NCBI GenBank assembly: GCA_020809705.1
Contig: CP085835.1
Location: 124,001 to 188,000 of the forward strand
Length of the DNA: 64,000 bases
Origin: Calonectria ilicicola
Lineage: Eukaryota > Ascomycota > Sordariomycetes > Hypocreales > Nectriaceae
Reading direction: 5' to 3'
The notes beneath the pieces are model-generated. The model was given only the letters and a program-made list of their open reading frames with translations, searched no databases and was not told the DNA's origin. Numbering within the stretch: the first letter of the stretch is position 1; the number at the start of each line of letters is the position of its first letter. Shown here in pieces: positions 30,424 to 42,000 of this stretch. The position numbers and the translations under genes were made by a program.

Positions 30424-32245
30424 TTAGTCTACAACAGAATCCTTATCATCATCATCGAACGTGAAGTCAGGGTCTACAACACAATCATCATCCCCGTCGC
30501 ACAAAACGTCAGCAAGCCTCCGGGCCTCTACTCTGTGTGTTTCCTTGCGAACATCCAACTCAAACTCATCCATGAAGCTTTTGGAGCTCCGATAATGCTT
30601 AGCTATCCACTCCAGCTGAGTTTTGGAAAAGACGTAATCCGCCGAGTGCTCGTCTGGGAAACACTGGTGGTAACCGCACAAGTCACATGGGCCTAGAGGA
30701 CCCCCCCCCCCTCTAGTCTTGCGCCCTTCGGAACCTTCAAAAACAGGTCTTTCTATCCTTTGTTCGAGAAGATATTCCACCGTGTCAAACGCTTCGTCGC
30801 GAGCAGCTGCAGACTTGCGACGGCGCTGGCTTTTTAGGAAGTTGATCAAGATATCCCCCGACACTTCAATATTTCCGATTTCTGTATCAAATCCGGGACT
30901 TGGTTTCTCACGATGTTCCTGGACAGCCATCAAGGCATAAGCGATGGCTTCAGCCACCCCATCCATCGAAGACGCCTTGATGTTGTACTGATCAGTAAAA
31001 TCGGCAATGCTTCCGTATTTTTCCTTGATCCATTTCTTTTCCTTGGCCTCAAAATCAAAAGCGTTCCTAGATGGCTCCGACCACCCGGATTCGGACCCAA
31101 ACTCGTCGTCGTCGTCGTCCAAGTCAGAGTAAAGTTCGTTGTCACTGTCAACATAATCTGAAAATTCTTCGCCATCCTCATCATTCTCCATACGGAACGT
31201 CTGAGCGTGGACGATTGCCTTGGCCTTTCCGACGTGCTTGGCATTATCCGGATCTAGCCTGTATTCTCCCATGAAAGAATCAGAACCCCCAGTCGTATTC
31301 CTAATGAAACTCAATTCTGCGGTGGAAAAAATACCATCAGCCGGCTCTTTTTCGTCATCAAATGTCGAAATGTCTTCCTCTAATTCTATGCAAGCAAGAC
31401 GGCGATGCCTATCTAGATGAATGTTCAACTTTTTGGAACGGAAGTATCTGAACTCGTTCTCAAAGTGTTTCTTGATCCAATTCTTCTGAGACTTTGACAA
31501 ACGCTTGTTGAAAGCATCCTTGGCTTCTTTCAAGGCTTTCTGACCCTTTTTTGGTGGCTGGACCTTCTTGTTGCCCGTGTCAGCAGGGGCCTGGTCGGTA
31601 TTTGGTGACACGGGTTGTGCGGGAGGACTCTCTGGCTTCTGGGGCTTTGGCTGGGGTTGTGAGTTATTGACGGAACTGCCAGCTGCGTATCGCTCGCGCT
31701 CGGAGCTGGACCATGTAGCAGTGAGAGGGGGGACATCTGACTTGTTTAAGACGGAAGGGCTAAATTTGGGGCCAACGGGTTGGCCGCTGAGCCGGAGTCG
31801 GTACAATGAGTTTTTTTCATGCGGTGAGAAACAACCCGCCCGGCGCCTTTCAGATCCGTGATAAATGATGCCAGACCTGTTCGAGGCGGTGTTGTTGATT
31901 TTGACGGTGTACTCATTCTTGGGAATGCAGTCTCCAATGATGTTGCAGAAGGTGTCTGGGACGTGTAACATATTTTTCAAGACAACAGTACTGTGAGCAT
32001 CTGGGCCTGTCCTGTTGGGATATGCCCTGGTTATGGGGGTCACCGTCCCGATGCCAACGACCTTAGGGCCCTGCTCTAGGACTGACTCAAAGGGGGTGTA
32101 GTCATCGCCAAACCATGACCGCTCTTTTGCAACACTATTTGGTTAGTATTAATGTAGAGGTTGGGCGCTTTTCGTGAATAATACGAACTGGACATTGGAT
32201 TTTTTTGTCCCACACCCAGTCGGGAGACGGAAAGCGAGACGGCAT
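30424..32245 (-). CDS. Copia-protease-like domain joined to four acidic helical repeats; possible frameshift in exon 1
   Basis: Two exons (32245-32189, 32134-30424) over a 54-nt intron with CTAAC branch. Spliced, the start of exon 2 reads SNVHVAKERSWFGDDYTPF, then VVGIGTV and STVVLKNMLHVP, the pattern of the beta-barrel protease region of Copia polyproteins, but without the catalytic Asp-Ser-Gly. A Pro-rich linker follows, then four copies of a unit of about 45 residues with a W-[IL]-x3-Y/F core and acidic tail (near 31503, 31329, 31049 and 30629). From the ATG at 32245 the frame of WVWDKK fits the paralogue at 33882, but the splice phase requires one base less in the A7 run (plus-strand T7 at 32200-32206). 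Either the gene is broken or the run is misread. Function is unknown. Confidence 0.6.
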
Positions 32246-32908
32246 TGGTGTTTGTTGTGTGGTGAGCGCCTTGGCGAAGTGTGAGCCTGGAAGTAATGAC
32301 GAATGTGAAAAGTGCGGAGTTGCGGAGTGCAAGGATTGGGCTGATCGAGCCAATCTGAATTCTCTCTATACGTCTCCACCCCTTATCTCGCTACTGATGT
32401 ATTGCTATGGTTACCATGCCCCTCTGTTACGGGAATCAGTATGAGAAAAAAATTTCGAAAATATCGGGCGTATTGATGCGACTTGTGAAGTTTGCAAATA
32501 AGAGATCTGATAGAACGCCGTTGTCGAAATCGAACTGCAAACCGGACTTGGATCAAGGTGCACTCCACCCATGGCTTCGATTAGATTCTACAACCCTGAT
32601 ACTCAATGCGGAATAGTGTGGCGTTGGGCCAATGAAATGGATCCTGTGGGGAAACCGACTTGCATGGTTTAAATAAGGACCATTTTGTCATTGCTGGGCA
32701 CTCACTATAAATGAGGAACATTTACAACGGAACGTCTGAACACGCAGATGAAGATGTGAAATTGATGAATGGCTAAATAGAGACAGCCAAAAAAAAAAAA
32801 AAAAAGAAAAGCCTTCTCTGTCATGACGACGAAGCTCGCAATCCCCAAACTCTTTAGACTGTGCATTACAAAAGACATTGTGTGGTCTAGGGTACATCTT
32901 ATAGAGTT
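32246..32908. other. Intergenic region
   Basis: 663 bp between two paralogues on the minus strand. It has a poly-A run of about 18 nt near 32790. No gene is recognised. Confidence 0.4.
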
Positions 32909-33882
32909 TTAGTCCTCATCATCCTCACTGTCCATCATCATGGCACGAACAATGGCCTGCCCCTCCTCAACATCCTCACTATTATAAAACTTGAGCCCAA
33001 AGCAAACCAAAAAATTGTGTGCGTTTCCGTAATTCGAATTGATCCATTCCACCTCCTCAGATGAAAACTCGCAGCTGACCATGTTGGCGATGGGATCATC
33101 GTCGCTTAAATCATCCTCCCACCCATCATCGCCATCGCCACTTGGATCTTCACCGTCCTGCATAAAGTCGCGCAAAAGAGCACGACCATCTGCGCGATCT
33201 TCGTCCTTGTAAATGCTTAGTCCATGGGTTCGAAGAAAGTCGAACTCGTTTTTATAGTTCTTTTTGAGCCATTCTTTTTCGGCTGGGGTAAGAGGACCAT
33301 TAGACGCACTCAAGGCGGCAAATCGTTGTCGCTCCCTCTCTGGCCATGTCGCATTGATCCAGTAATTGGTCTCTGGGTCGAAAGGATCAGGCCCGACAGC
33401 CGGGCCGACAGGGGGGTCGCTCAGTTGTACTTGGAGCAACATGGCATTGGGCTTGAAGTAGGCCACCGGAGCGCCATCCAATGCGCTGGAAATGGTTCCT
33501 TTGGTGCCGGGAGTACGACTCATATTGACCCCGTAGTCGCAATCCAGGGGAGTTCCGATGATGTTGCAGAATATGCTTGGGACGTGTAGCACATTTTTTA
33601 AGACCAGAGTACTATACGAACTGGGTCCAGTCTCGCTTGGGGATATTTTGGTTGGAAGCCTGACGGTGCCGATTCCCAGCACTTTGGGGTTTTCAGCCAC
33701 GCCAAAGCCTTCGAGGAAGGATGGGAAGGATATGTAGTCATCGTCGAACCACGATCGGTCTTTGGCAACACTGCCTGGTCAGCACGTGGATAAGACGATG
33801 GGTGAGTTGTTTGATTGACATACTGCACGTTAGACCCGGTTGCCCAGACCCAGGAAGGGCATGGAAGCTGGGACGGATCCAT
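32909..33882 (-). CDS. Copia-protease-like domain with two acidic helical repeats (paralogue)
   Basis: 306 aa in two exons (33882-33824, 33770-32909). The 53-nt intron has GTATGT donor and GGCAG acceptor, with phase 2/1 agreement. The N terminus reads PSWVWATGSNVH, then VAKDRSWFDDDY, GIGTVRLP, STLVLKNVLHVPSIFCNIIG and a later VGPAVGPDPF. This is the same Copia-protease-like core as its neighbour. The aligned position of the active DSGA motif reads TGSN, so proteolysis is not expected. The C terminus holds two repeats (near 33291 and 33068) with W-[LI]-x3-Y, an F-x-[FL] hydrophobic core and an Asp/Glu-rich end. It looks like a captured transposon domain that became a host gene family. Confidence 0.68.
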
Positions 33883-34947
33883 GATGGACTCCGATGCTGC
33901 CGAGATAAGAGTCGTAAGCTAAGCTAAGGGGAAGGCTAAGTGGACTGGGGATGCAACCAAGCGATGATGATTGAAGGAGAGAATGCTTGCATGCTTGCTC
34001 TGGAGGATAGTGGGTAGGGGTGCATCTGAAAAACAACGCTTGCGGGGTATTTTTAATGACACTGGCGTGGTACATAGGGCTCATGTTGATGGGGCAGACG
34101 CCAATCAGGGATTCCGGAATACGCTCTCAGCCCTTGTGAGACGTCTTGGTTTCGCAGCACAGGCCCCAATGCCCAATCATTTAGTTGGACTACACAGCCA
34201 CATTGATCTTGGTGTGAAGAGTGTGATTCACTGTTGGTGTGAATCCGCGGGTGACAGTGCCTGCCCCCAACTTCTTCAGACCTGTCATTTGTGCCAAGTC
34301 GCGATGTGGTTAACATCTGGTTTCTCGCAATGCACTCGTTCCGCATGGAAATTTCCTAACTGTAAAATGCGCCAAAGCCAAGCCTGTGGAGGCTTTTGCA
34401 TAGCCCGGACCGACCAGGGCTATGGCCATCATAGGGCGCGATCGCAACTGAAGCTTAACGTGCTTCGGGTCTTGCTCCACACAGGCACAATTTTGAGGCT
34501 CGGCCAATCAGATGCGCCAAAATACGAAGTTGCGAGAATGCGAGAACGAGGCACGCGACGACGAGATGCGACGACGAGCAATTCAAGGCTTAGATGCCAG
34601 CACGCACGTATCCGTGGCAGGATACGACCATGGTAATTCGCCATGTCTGTCCAAACCACCTATGTTTTTGAGAGGAATACGACGCTTGCGCCATAGCCGC
34701 CTTGTCCCTTTCACGAAATTGGCCAGCTTTGTTGGCTTCTAGGCGTTTTTCTCCCATCAATCTAAAGGCCAAGCCTTTTCAACCTTCGTTCTCGCATTTT
34801 CTGTCAATATTTAATTCTAGAGAGAACCCTTCACCAACAACAGACATACCACTCATCTCATCATCCACCTTCACCTTCAGCTCCAACTCTCCTCCAGACA
34901 ATCTCTAACTAGACCGACACTCACGAAACCTACAAACACCCTCCAAA
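33883..34947. other. Intergenic region
   Basis: About 1.06 kb. A 221-codon plus-strand frame (33971-34636) shows no domain, odd composition and no splice or start support, so it is not called. The last 150 bp before the RTA1 gene are CA/CT-rich leader. Confidence 0.45.
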
Positions 34948-35952
34948 ATGGTCGAAAAGAACGATTTGTACAAGTATGAGCCCTCGATGGCGGCGGCCGT
35001 CATCTTCATTGTCGGCTTTGCACTCTCAGGATTGTATCATCTATATCAAATCATCAAGTTGAAATCATGGTACTTTACTGCATTTTTCGTTGGTTGCGCT
35101 GGTATGCAAACTCCAAACATGTCCCATCAACGCCTTACCTCCTGTCACTTGTAGCTAACCACAATCACCTTGCAGTTGAAACAATCGGATACGCCGCACG
35201 AGCAAAGGGTGCATCGGAGGAATACGAGTATTGGTCTAAAGGCCCCTACATCATTCAGGCATTGCTCCTGCTCATCGGTCCTGCCTTGTATGCTGCCTCG
35301 ATTTACATGGTACTGGGCCGCCTCATTCGACTGCTGGAGGCAGACAACTACGCTTTGATTCGACCTAAATGGCTCACCAAGTTCTTCCTCTTTGGAGACA
35401 TTGCTTCCATTGCTGGCCAGGGAATCGGTAAGCAGGCCCATCGCCTCCAATCCAGCACACAATTTGCTAACGCTGTTCCAAGGTGGTGCTATGCTTGCCA
35501 GTGCCGACTCTAAGAAGAAGAAGGACCTGGGCCAAACCATCATCATCATCGGTCTTGGTATCCAAATTGTCTTCTTTGGCCTTTTTGGAGTCGTTGCCGT
35601 TCTCTTCCATCGTCGCATCCACCGCGAGCCCACAACCGCCAGCATCAAGAACACCTCCCCATGGCAAAAGCTGCTCGTTGTTCTCTATGGTACAAGCGCG
35701 CTTATCATGGTCCGATCCATTTTCCGAGTCGTCGAATACGTCATGGGTGAGGATGGTATCCTCATGGCTAAAGAGGTCTTCATCTACGTGTTTGACGCGA
35801 CCCTGATGCTCATCGTCTCCATCGCCTTCAACGTTTTCCATCCTTCTCGCATTATAACCAAAGAGCCCCGCCGATTTGTTCCCAGCTGCGACTCCGAAAA
35901 CCAGCTCGACTCGATCGATCTTGATACACGATACAATGGAGCCAGGGCTTGA
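34948..35952 (+). CDS. RTA1-like seven-transmembrane protein
   Basis: 291 aa in three exons (34948-35101, 35176-35427, 35483-35952); introns are 74 and 55 nt, both phase 1 with GCTAAC branch points. About seven hydrophobic segments are visible. Typical RTA1 features are the first helix with YHLYQIIKLKSW, ETIGYAARA, a YIIQALLLLIGPALYAASIYM helix-core, GDIASIAGQGIGGG (helix 4, rebuilt by splicing) and RSIFRVVEYVMG. The family (Rta1, Rsb1) sits in the plasma membrane; members are linked to resistance to toxic compounds and sphingoid-base release. The ATG has an ideal CCAAAATG context. Confidence 0.93.
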
Positions 35953-36294
35953 AAGAATCTGAGAGAAAAGACAGTAATGCAACTGAGAGCTTGAGGAGGA
36001 CAGATTGATATCATTGCGATGTACACTATACCACTATGGATGCGGGGATAATTTGGCAATAGAATGGTTGGGATTTCCTTTGTAACTTACCGTTGGCACC
36101 GAAATCATTCTCTATATCTAAACAGTCACGTTTCACTTGTGTTTTATTTCATCATGTTATTAATTGGAAGCAACATCCCGTCTCAAATACTTGTGATCCC
36201 CACAATCGTCATTCTCCTTGGCATCTCATCACGACTTGAGGGTGGCGGGCAATAGCGTTAATAATGGATGACAGAACCAATATTTTCCATCTAA
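35953..36294. other. Convergent intergenic region
   Basis: 342 bp between the RTA1-like gene and the HET gene stop codons. No feature beyond expected 3' sequences is seen. Confidence 0.4.
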
Positions 36295-38562
36295 TTAAAC
36301 TAGTTTGACCGGAGACACTGGGGCGTTGGCAAAAATCCCCTTAGGTCTAGGTATTCTAACTACCTGCTCTCCTTCTTTAGTCCCATGCATTAAGAGGAAA
36401 ATTCCAACACGTATCAGCTGATTACAAGTATTTTTTCTGGCAATAATACCTTTGCCGAATCCTCCATATATATCCAAATGGGTCGGGATCAGCAAGAATT
36501 CAGCGCAGTTTACACCTTTCTTGGAAACAGCATCCTTCATATCGTGGGAATCCTGGGTTGTGTCTGGAGTTAGGCATAAAGTAGCTGAAGGGCCTTTTGG
36601 GTGTAGAGGGGGTCGTTCTGATGGAAATTCAACCGCCAAGGTATAGTCTGGATCGGTAATACAGTGAGAAAGGCTTCGGGCCTTTGATTCTATGGTTAAA
36701 ACCCCCTGGGTAATGCTTCCGAATGGAAGGTTTGGGAACTTGGGCGTGACGAAATACTCTTTAATACTGGCTTTGAAACCTTGAGAATATAAGGCACGTG
36801 CGGGAGCATCCAAGGAACGTGGGATGATTTCGCCTTCGACTGCTGCCCAAGACCACGATGGAGATCGATAAACGCTAAGCCTTTGTGTTTTTGACTCATC
36901 TACTGGACACCAAACAAGTTGGTCTAGCCATCCGAACTCATCTGTGGTGTCCACCAGCAACCCTGCTGCGTAGATGTAGCTGTTCTGTCGACTTTTGGAT
37001 AATTCCATTATGTTAGAGACCAATGCAGAAATTGCTAGTAGCTTATCTCCTGGATATCCTAAATGGCGACGGGTATAGTCCAAAACAATTGTATCCCACT
37101 GGTTACGGATCGGGCGGTAAGTCCAGGCTGTGATGGGGAAAATATTGTCAACCAGGCTCTCGGCATTTCCGACTACCCTGTCCTGGAGGGAAACAATTCT
37201 GCCTCCACAGCCTGCAGCTGAGGTATTGCAAGACCAGTAGACCTGTCTCGCGTCATATATGAGCAGGCGTCGAGATAGTAGGGACTCCTGTAAAGTCCAC
37301 CCGCGCGTAGTTATAGGTTCTGGAGGTCTCTTAGCCTCCGATCCTATATACACGTCACCCTCATTAGTGCCATCCTTGGTAATTAGTGGAAGACGAATTG
37401 GACCGCCGAAAAACGCAGAGGGGGTTCGGCGGGATAAAAACCCTTGGTCAGAGCTCAACGATGAAGCGGCACATATCGTAACAGTGGCGTTGCCGTAATA
37501 CCCTGCCATTCGCGCAATCTCGTATTCCTTGTCTTTTTCTTCATCCTGGTAAATGCAGAGTGAGTCGACCCAAACGTAGCGAATGCCTAGCTCCCTTGTG
37601 ACTTTAATAGCATCCTGGATGCTCTGGGAAAGCTGCGATGGGTCGAGCCCGCCCGATATCTGGTTGCTAGTCTTGCTTGTTAAGGTGAACGGTTGTGTTA
37701 TGCCCCAGCAATAAGACAGAGTGGCGTATCCGGATGAGAAAAGAACTTCTTTTTCCGTTTCGGACATATTCGAGACCTCGGCTAGCCTGACATTGGTACT
37801 GTTTGCAGCATGGACATCAATGAGTCGTGATGGCACGTCCTTGATGCTGATCGATGCTTCTGTTGAGCCCATCGGGTGCCAGCGACACTGATAATGCAAC
37901 TCTTGGCATGTCTTGAAACATTGCCGGGCAAAGTTCCAGCTAGATGAGGAAGTAACATCCCGTTCATATGGACGCGCAGAGATGTATCTAGATGAGGGGT
38001 TATTTTTCGCAGACCAGATCTCAAAGGTAGGCAAATGGATCTTCTTCGAAATATTTGCGACTTCAAATGTAACTTGTAGATTACATTGCGCACCAGAGGC
38101 ATCAGCATGATCGTATCCTGATAGCACGAATTTCCCGGCATCTAAGAGTAGTATTTTCTCATCCGAATTGGTACTGTCTTGCAGGTCGCTGGCAAGACAG
38201 AAAATTAAATACCCATAGAGTTCGCATCCGGCCTCAGCCGCCAGAAGGGCATCCTCGAGACCGTATTGCAAAGTGGCCGAGAAGCTGAATTTTAGATCAT
38301 CATTGAACGGAGTCAAGCATTGGTTGCATATATTTTCGCGACTCAGAGGGCCCTCTGGAACACGCCAATCGCATTGCGTACAAAGGTAACTGGGTCGTAA
38401 AACATCAAACTCCAAGAATTCACTTTCGCAGTGCTGGCATGAATGTGGATTCTCAAATGTGAACCCCGTCTGAGGCGGATACTGCGTTAAAGACAATGGG
38501 AGAGCATTTTTTTGGGCTAAATCGATGAAAGCTGCGGCCCGTGACCGTGGTGGCGATGCCAT
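36295..38562 (-). CDS. Heterokaryon-incompatibility (HET) domain protein with Cys-rich N terminus
   Basis: Intronless, 755 aa. The HET domain lies in the middle (YATLSYCWG, then IRYVWVDSLCIYQDEEKDKE and MAGYYGNATVTICAASS). These are the classic blocks of fungal proteins that trigger incompatibility cell death and nonself recognition. C-terminal of it come GWTLQESLLSRRLL and a Trp-rich PSWSWAAVEG, also typical. Unusually, the first 120 residues contain three CxxC pairs (CQHC, CTQC, CNQC), which may bind zinc. The frame is open upstream to 38721 but the first ATG is at 38562. Neighbouring decayed ankyrin, TPR and kinase genes fit a nonself-recognition-rich accessory region. Confidence 0.88.
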   Translation of the reverse strand: MASPPRSRAAAFIDLAQKNALPLSLTQYPPQTGFTFENPHSCQHCESEFLEFDVLRPSYLCTQCDWRVPEGPLSRENICNQCLTPFNDDLKFSFSATLQYGLEDALLAAEAGCELYGYLIFCLASDLQDSTNSDEKILLLDAGKFVLSGYDHADASGAQCNLQVTFEVANISKKIHLPTFEIWSAKNNPSSRYISARPYERDVTSSSSWNFARQCFKTCQELHYQCRWHPMGSTEASISIKDVPSRLIDVHAANSTNVRLAEVSNMSETEKEVLFSSGYATLSYCWGITQPFTLTSKTSNQISGGLDPSQLSQSIQDAIKVTRELGIRYVWVDSLCIYQDEEKDKEYEIARMAGYYGNATVTICAASSLSSDQGFLSRRTPSAFFGGPIRLPLITKDGTNEGDVYIGSEAKRPPEPITTRGWTLQESLLSRRLLIYDARQVYWSCNTSAAGCGGRIVSLQDRVVGNAESLVDNIFPITAWTYRPIRNQWDTIVLDYTRRHLGYPGDKLLAISALVSNIMELSKSRQNSYIYAAGLLVDTTDEFGWLDQLVWCPVDESKTQRLSVYRSPSWSWAAVEGEIIPRSLDAPARALYSQGFKASIKEYFVTPKFPNLPFGSITQGVLTIESKARSLSHCITDPDYTLAVEFPSERPPLHPKGPSATLCLTPDTTQDSHDMKDAVSKKGVNCAEFLLIPTHLDIYGGFGKGIIARKNTCNQLIRVGIFLLMHGTKEGEQVVRIPRPKGIFANAPVSPVKLV

Positions 38563-39032
38563 CTCGACGACCAACCGACGTGGTGTTGGCAACGAATATC
38601 TTGACTTCTCTTCGACGGTGAAATAAAAATAGGTGATGTTTAGGCAAAATGCGGCAATAATTAGGCAGCCACGTGTTGGGTCGCAATACGCTGCCTGTCT
38701 TATTGGTTCCACCTGTGACACTCCAACACCCCTGGGTGTGGTGGAATCAGAGCGGCTATTGAAACAAAGGGATTAAAAATACAGACTCAGTTCATTATAC
38801 TTTTAGAAGTACCGTCCCGAAATAGAGACGAAGAATATTTCGGGTTGGCTCGCGCACTTTAATAATGATCGTGGTTTAGAAATGTTCAAGTCCTGCTCAC
38901 TCGAACTTCATAAAGAGTTGCTTCTTTTGATAAATATCACTCATGATTCATGTATTTCCTATCCTCATTTATTAAAAACATTATGCAATATGCTCGTTAT
39001 TCATTTGAAGATAGAGCCAAATTCCAATCCGC
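38563..39032. other. Intergenic region
   Basis: 470 bp between the Ppo 3' end and the HET gene start. Sequence is AT-rich; nothing recognised. Confidence 0.4.
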
Positions 39033-42000
39033 TCACTGCTTTTTCTGTGGAATACACCCATCGTAACGAAGCTTCCAGGCTATCAAACAGTTAGTCACTG
39101 AGAGAAAAAAAAATATTTATTGATGGTATCACTTACTGCTGACGTCGTAGCCGAGGTAGGACCAGCTGTCATTGAGATAGAGAGTGCGGCCGCCAGAGAC
39201 AATGCTCTTGGCCTTGCCCTGGTCCGCTAGTGGAAGTTCCACGCTAGTGGCAGGCTTGAGGTCGTTGAGCTCAGCGACCAGTCTAACAAGACCAGCAACA
39301 AATGTTGAGGCCAAGTTGTTCCCAAGAACCTCGTGCTGGCAGAGGCTGGAAGTGCTGAGGGCCTTGTTGGGTCCATTGGTCTTGGCACTAAGCGCATCAA
39401 CACGCTTGATGTTGAACTTCTCTGGCTCTACGACATCGGTACGACCAGCATTGCCCTATTAAATTATTAGATATACCATTTAATCAATGATATGTTGCAT
39501 AGAGCAGCTGTTGAGAAGAATAGAGATTCTCAAAAACTTACTATAGCGAGGTCGAGAACAGTGCCCTGCTCGTACGTCTTGTCGCCAAGTTTGACCTGTG
39601 TCTTGGCAACACGAGTGAGACGCTGCGAAGTGACAAGACGTTGAGCCTCCTCCACGTAAGGGTGAATGGCTTCACCATCGTCCTTAGCAGCAAGCTCCTG
39701 GATCTCGGCCCAGATCGATGCATTCTCCTTTCGTAGGAAAAACTCCATCACCTCATAAAACTATGCCGCAATTAGTCTGAAAACAAACCATTGCCAAGAA
39801 CTCATGGTACCTACTGTTGTAACGGGAGATCCAATGTTGCCAAAAGCAGTCAACCACAGGGTATCGACAATCTGGTAGTGATCGATGTTCTGGTCCACTA
39901 ATGATTGGACAAGTTGCAGACCGCAAGATCGCAGCGAGTCATCCTTGACGTGAGCCTTACCAGCGAACCACGAATAGACCTTCTGACCAAAGGTGTGACC
40001 ACCAGCGACCTCGTCAACCAGCTTGTGACTTGAATCAATAATGGCCTTTGCAGACTCTTGGGCGCGGCGACGGCGGTTCCAGGCCTCGGCAGGATCATCA
40101 TTATTAAACCCCCAATTGTGAATGTTGAGAAGATGGCGATAGAGCTCGGAGGAGCCCATGGTACCCTTGGGGTTCTCGGTGGTGTTAAGATCCAGGTAGA
40201 GCAGCTCGGCGAGAAGACGGGCATTGAGCGGGATGGCGACGTCGCGGATCAGATCAATGTGATCAGGACGCTTGTCAAGAGTATCGAAGTGGAAGGTTTC
40301 ATCCTGAATCAACTTCCTACCCACTCGTTCTATGAACTCGTGAATAATCTTGTGCAGGTTGGGGATCTTGGATGTAGCAGTAGTGATGACCTTGCGGTGA
40401 TCCTGGTGCTGCTTTTCATCACCGGCCAGGAAGAACCAGTCAAAGTTCTTCTTTCCAGGAAACAGGAGATTGAGATTGTCAACCCAAGGAGCCCTGTAGT
40501 TCTTCAAGTCGGTCAGAGCCGTCTTGATTTCCGTCTCCTTGTCAATGGTGACGGTTGGAGGTGGTGGTGCAACATTGTCCTTTTGGTTGAATTGGTCAAT
40601 AGTTCCCAGGGTCTTGGCAATTTCAATGTTCCTCTCTTTAGTATACATAGGCTGCATCACAGCAACAGAGTTGAAGGGGAACCACCCTGGAAGAGCGCGA
40701 TGAATAAGCTTGTAGAGCATGGATCCGCCGAGCGTCTTGATATCATACTGAGCCTCGTTGAAACCCCAGCTGGTGAGATTGGCGACGTTGTAATCAATCG
40801 TGTTGAATCTATCAGAGCGCACAAGCGTAATAGCGTCAGACAGAATGGCCTTTCCGAGAGAGTATGTCGGACAAATGCCAGAACCTGGGAAACGTGCAGG
40901 CTTGGCATCCTCAACCATCAAGCCGGGGTACATTTCAACCATGTCGGGGTCGGTGTACAGTTGCTGGAGGGCACTGGCAACTTTCTCATTCGAGGTGATT
41001 TGGTCAAATCTCTCATAACGCTTCAAGCCAAAGAAGTGACGGAATTCATTGAGCGATGCAACTTGCCACTTACGTGCCTGCATAATGCCCATCATCTCAA
41101 TGATTCTCAATGACTTGGGGATGGTGCGCGGGCCAAATGAACCAGCAGGGTCACGCATAGCCTCATCCAAAACACTGGCGAGGTCGGCATCGTTGAACTT
41201 GCCGGTTGTGTTGTCACGCTTAAGTCCACCAAACTCACGTTCACTTGGGTCCTGCTTGCTCAGATTTCCTTCAAATTTCATGAGGGCAGGCCAAAGCTCC
41301 TCCAGAGTGACGTAAGGCAATTGTTCTGGAGTCTTCTTGCCTTCAAAAATCTCCTTGGAGAAGAAGTCCTCGGTCCATTTCGCGTCCTTTTGGGAGATGC
41401 ACGAGTGGAAACGATAAAGCAGGTTGAACTCGACGCTGACCTGATTACCAACACCGCGGGGGACGCCCTCGCCGTCGAACTGTTTGGTGATGTCGACACG
41501 TGGGTCCAGAGTCCAGTCAGTGTCAGTGCAGTGCGTGTTGGTGATGGCTCGCAAGTAATCATGCAGGGAAATATTGATGTACATGCCACCAACAATGAGG
41601 CGAGCTGTGTTGAAAAGGTCGTGGTCCTGTTTGGCCAGAGCTTTGGCGTCCTCTTCAGCCTTCTGGTCGAGGGTCATTTGCCCGCGGTAATGTGAATAGT
41701 TGGGTTTCAACGTGAAACGTTGGTTCTCATTGATCTTGAGCAGACTTTCGGCAACGTAGTTGTGGAATCGGCTATACATGACCAGCATGACATTAACACC
41801 GGCAGGTTGACCCACTAAACGCTTCTCATGAAAGGTATCGGGCTTCAGTTTGCCCTCTTTCATAGTACGGATCTTGAGCTGATCCTGGAGAGAAGAGCCG
41901 TAGAGAGGTGCTAGATCGAGATATGAAGAGGTATCAGACATGTTCTGATCCTTGCGGTTGGTGCGGAAGATGTCGTGAATAATGATAGAGGCATGGTAGA

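Noticed and set aside
33971..34636. 221-codon plus-strand ORF
   Set aside because: No recognisable domain, unusual composition and no supporting start or splice context; the region is treated as intergenic.
40058..41113. 351-codon plus-strand ORF
   Set aside because: It lies wholly antisense to the main Ppo exon and has no motif; it is a by-product of codon bias in that gene.
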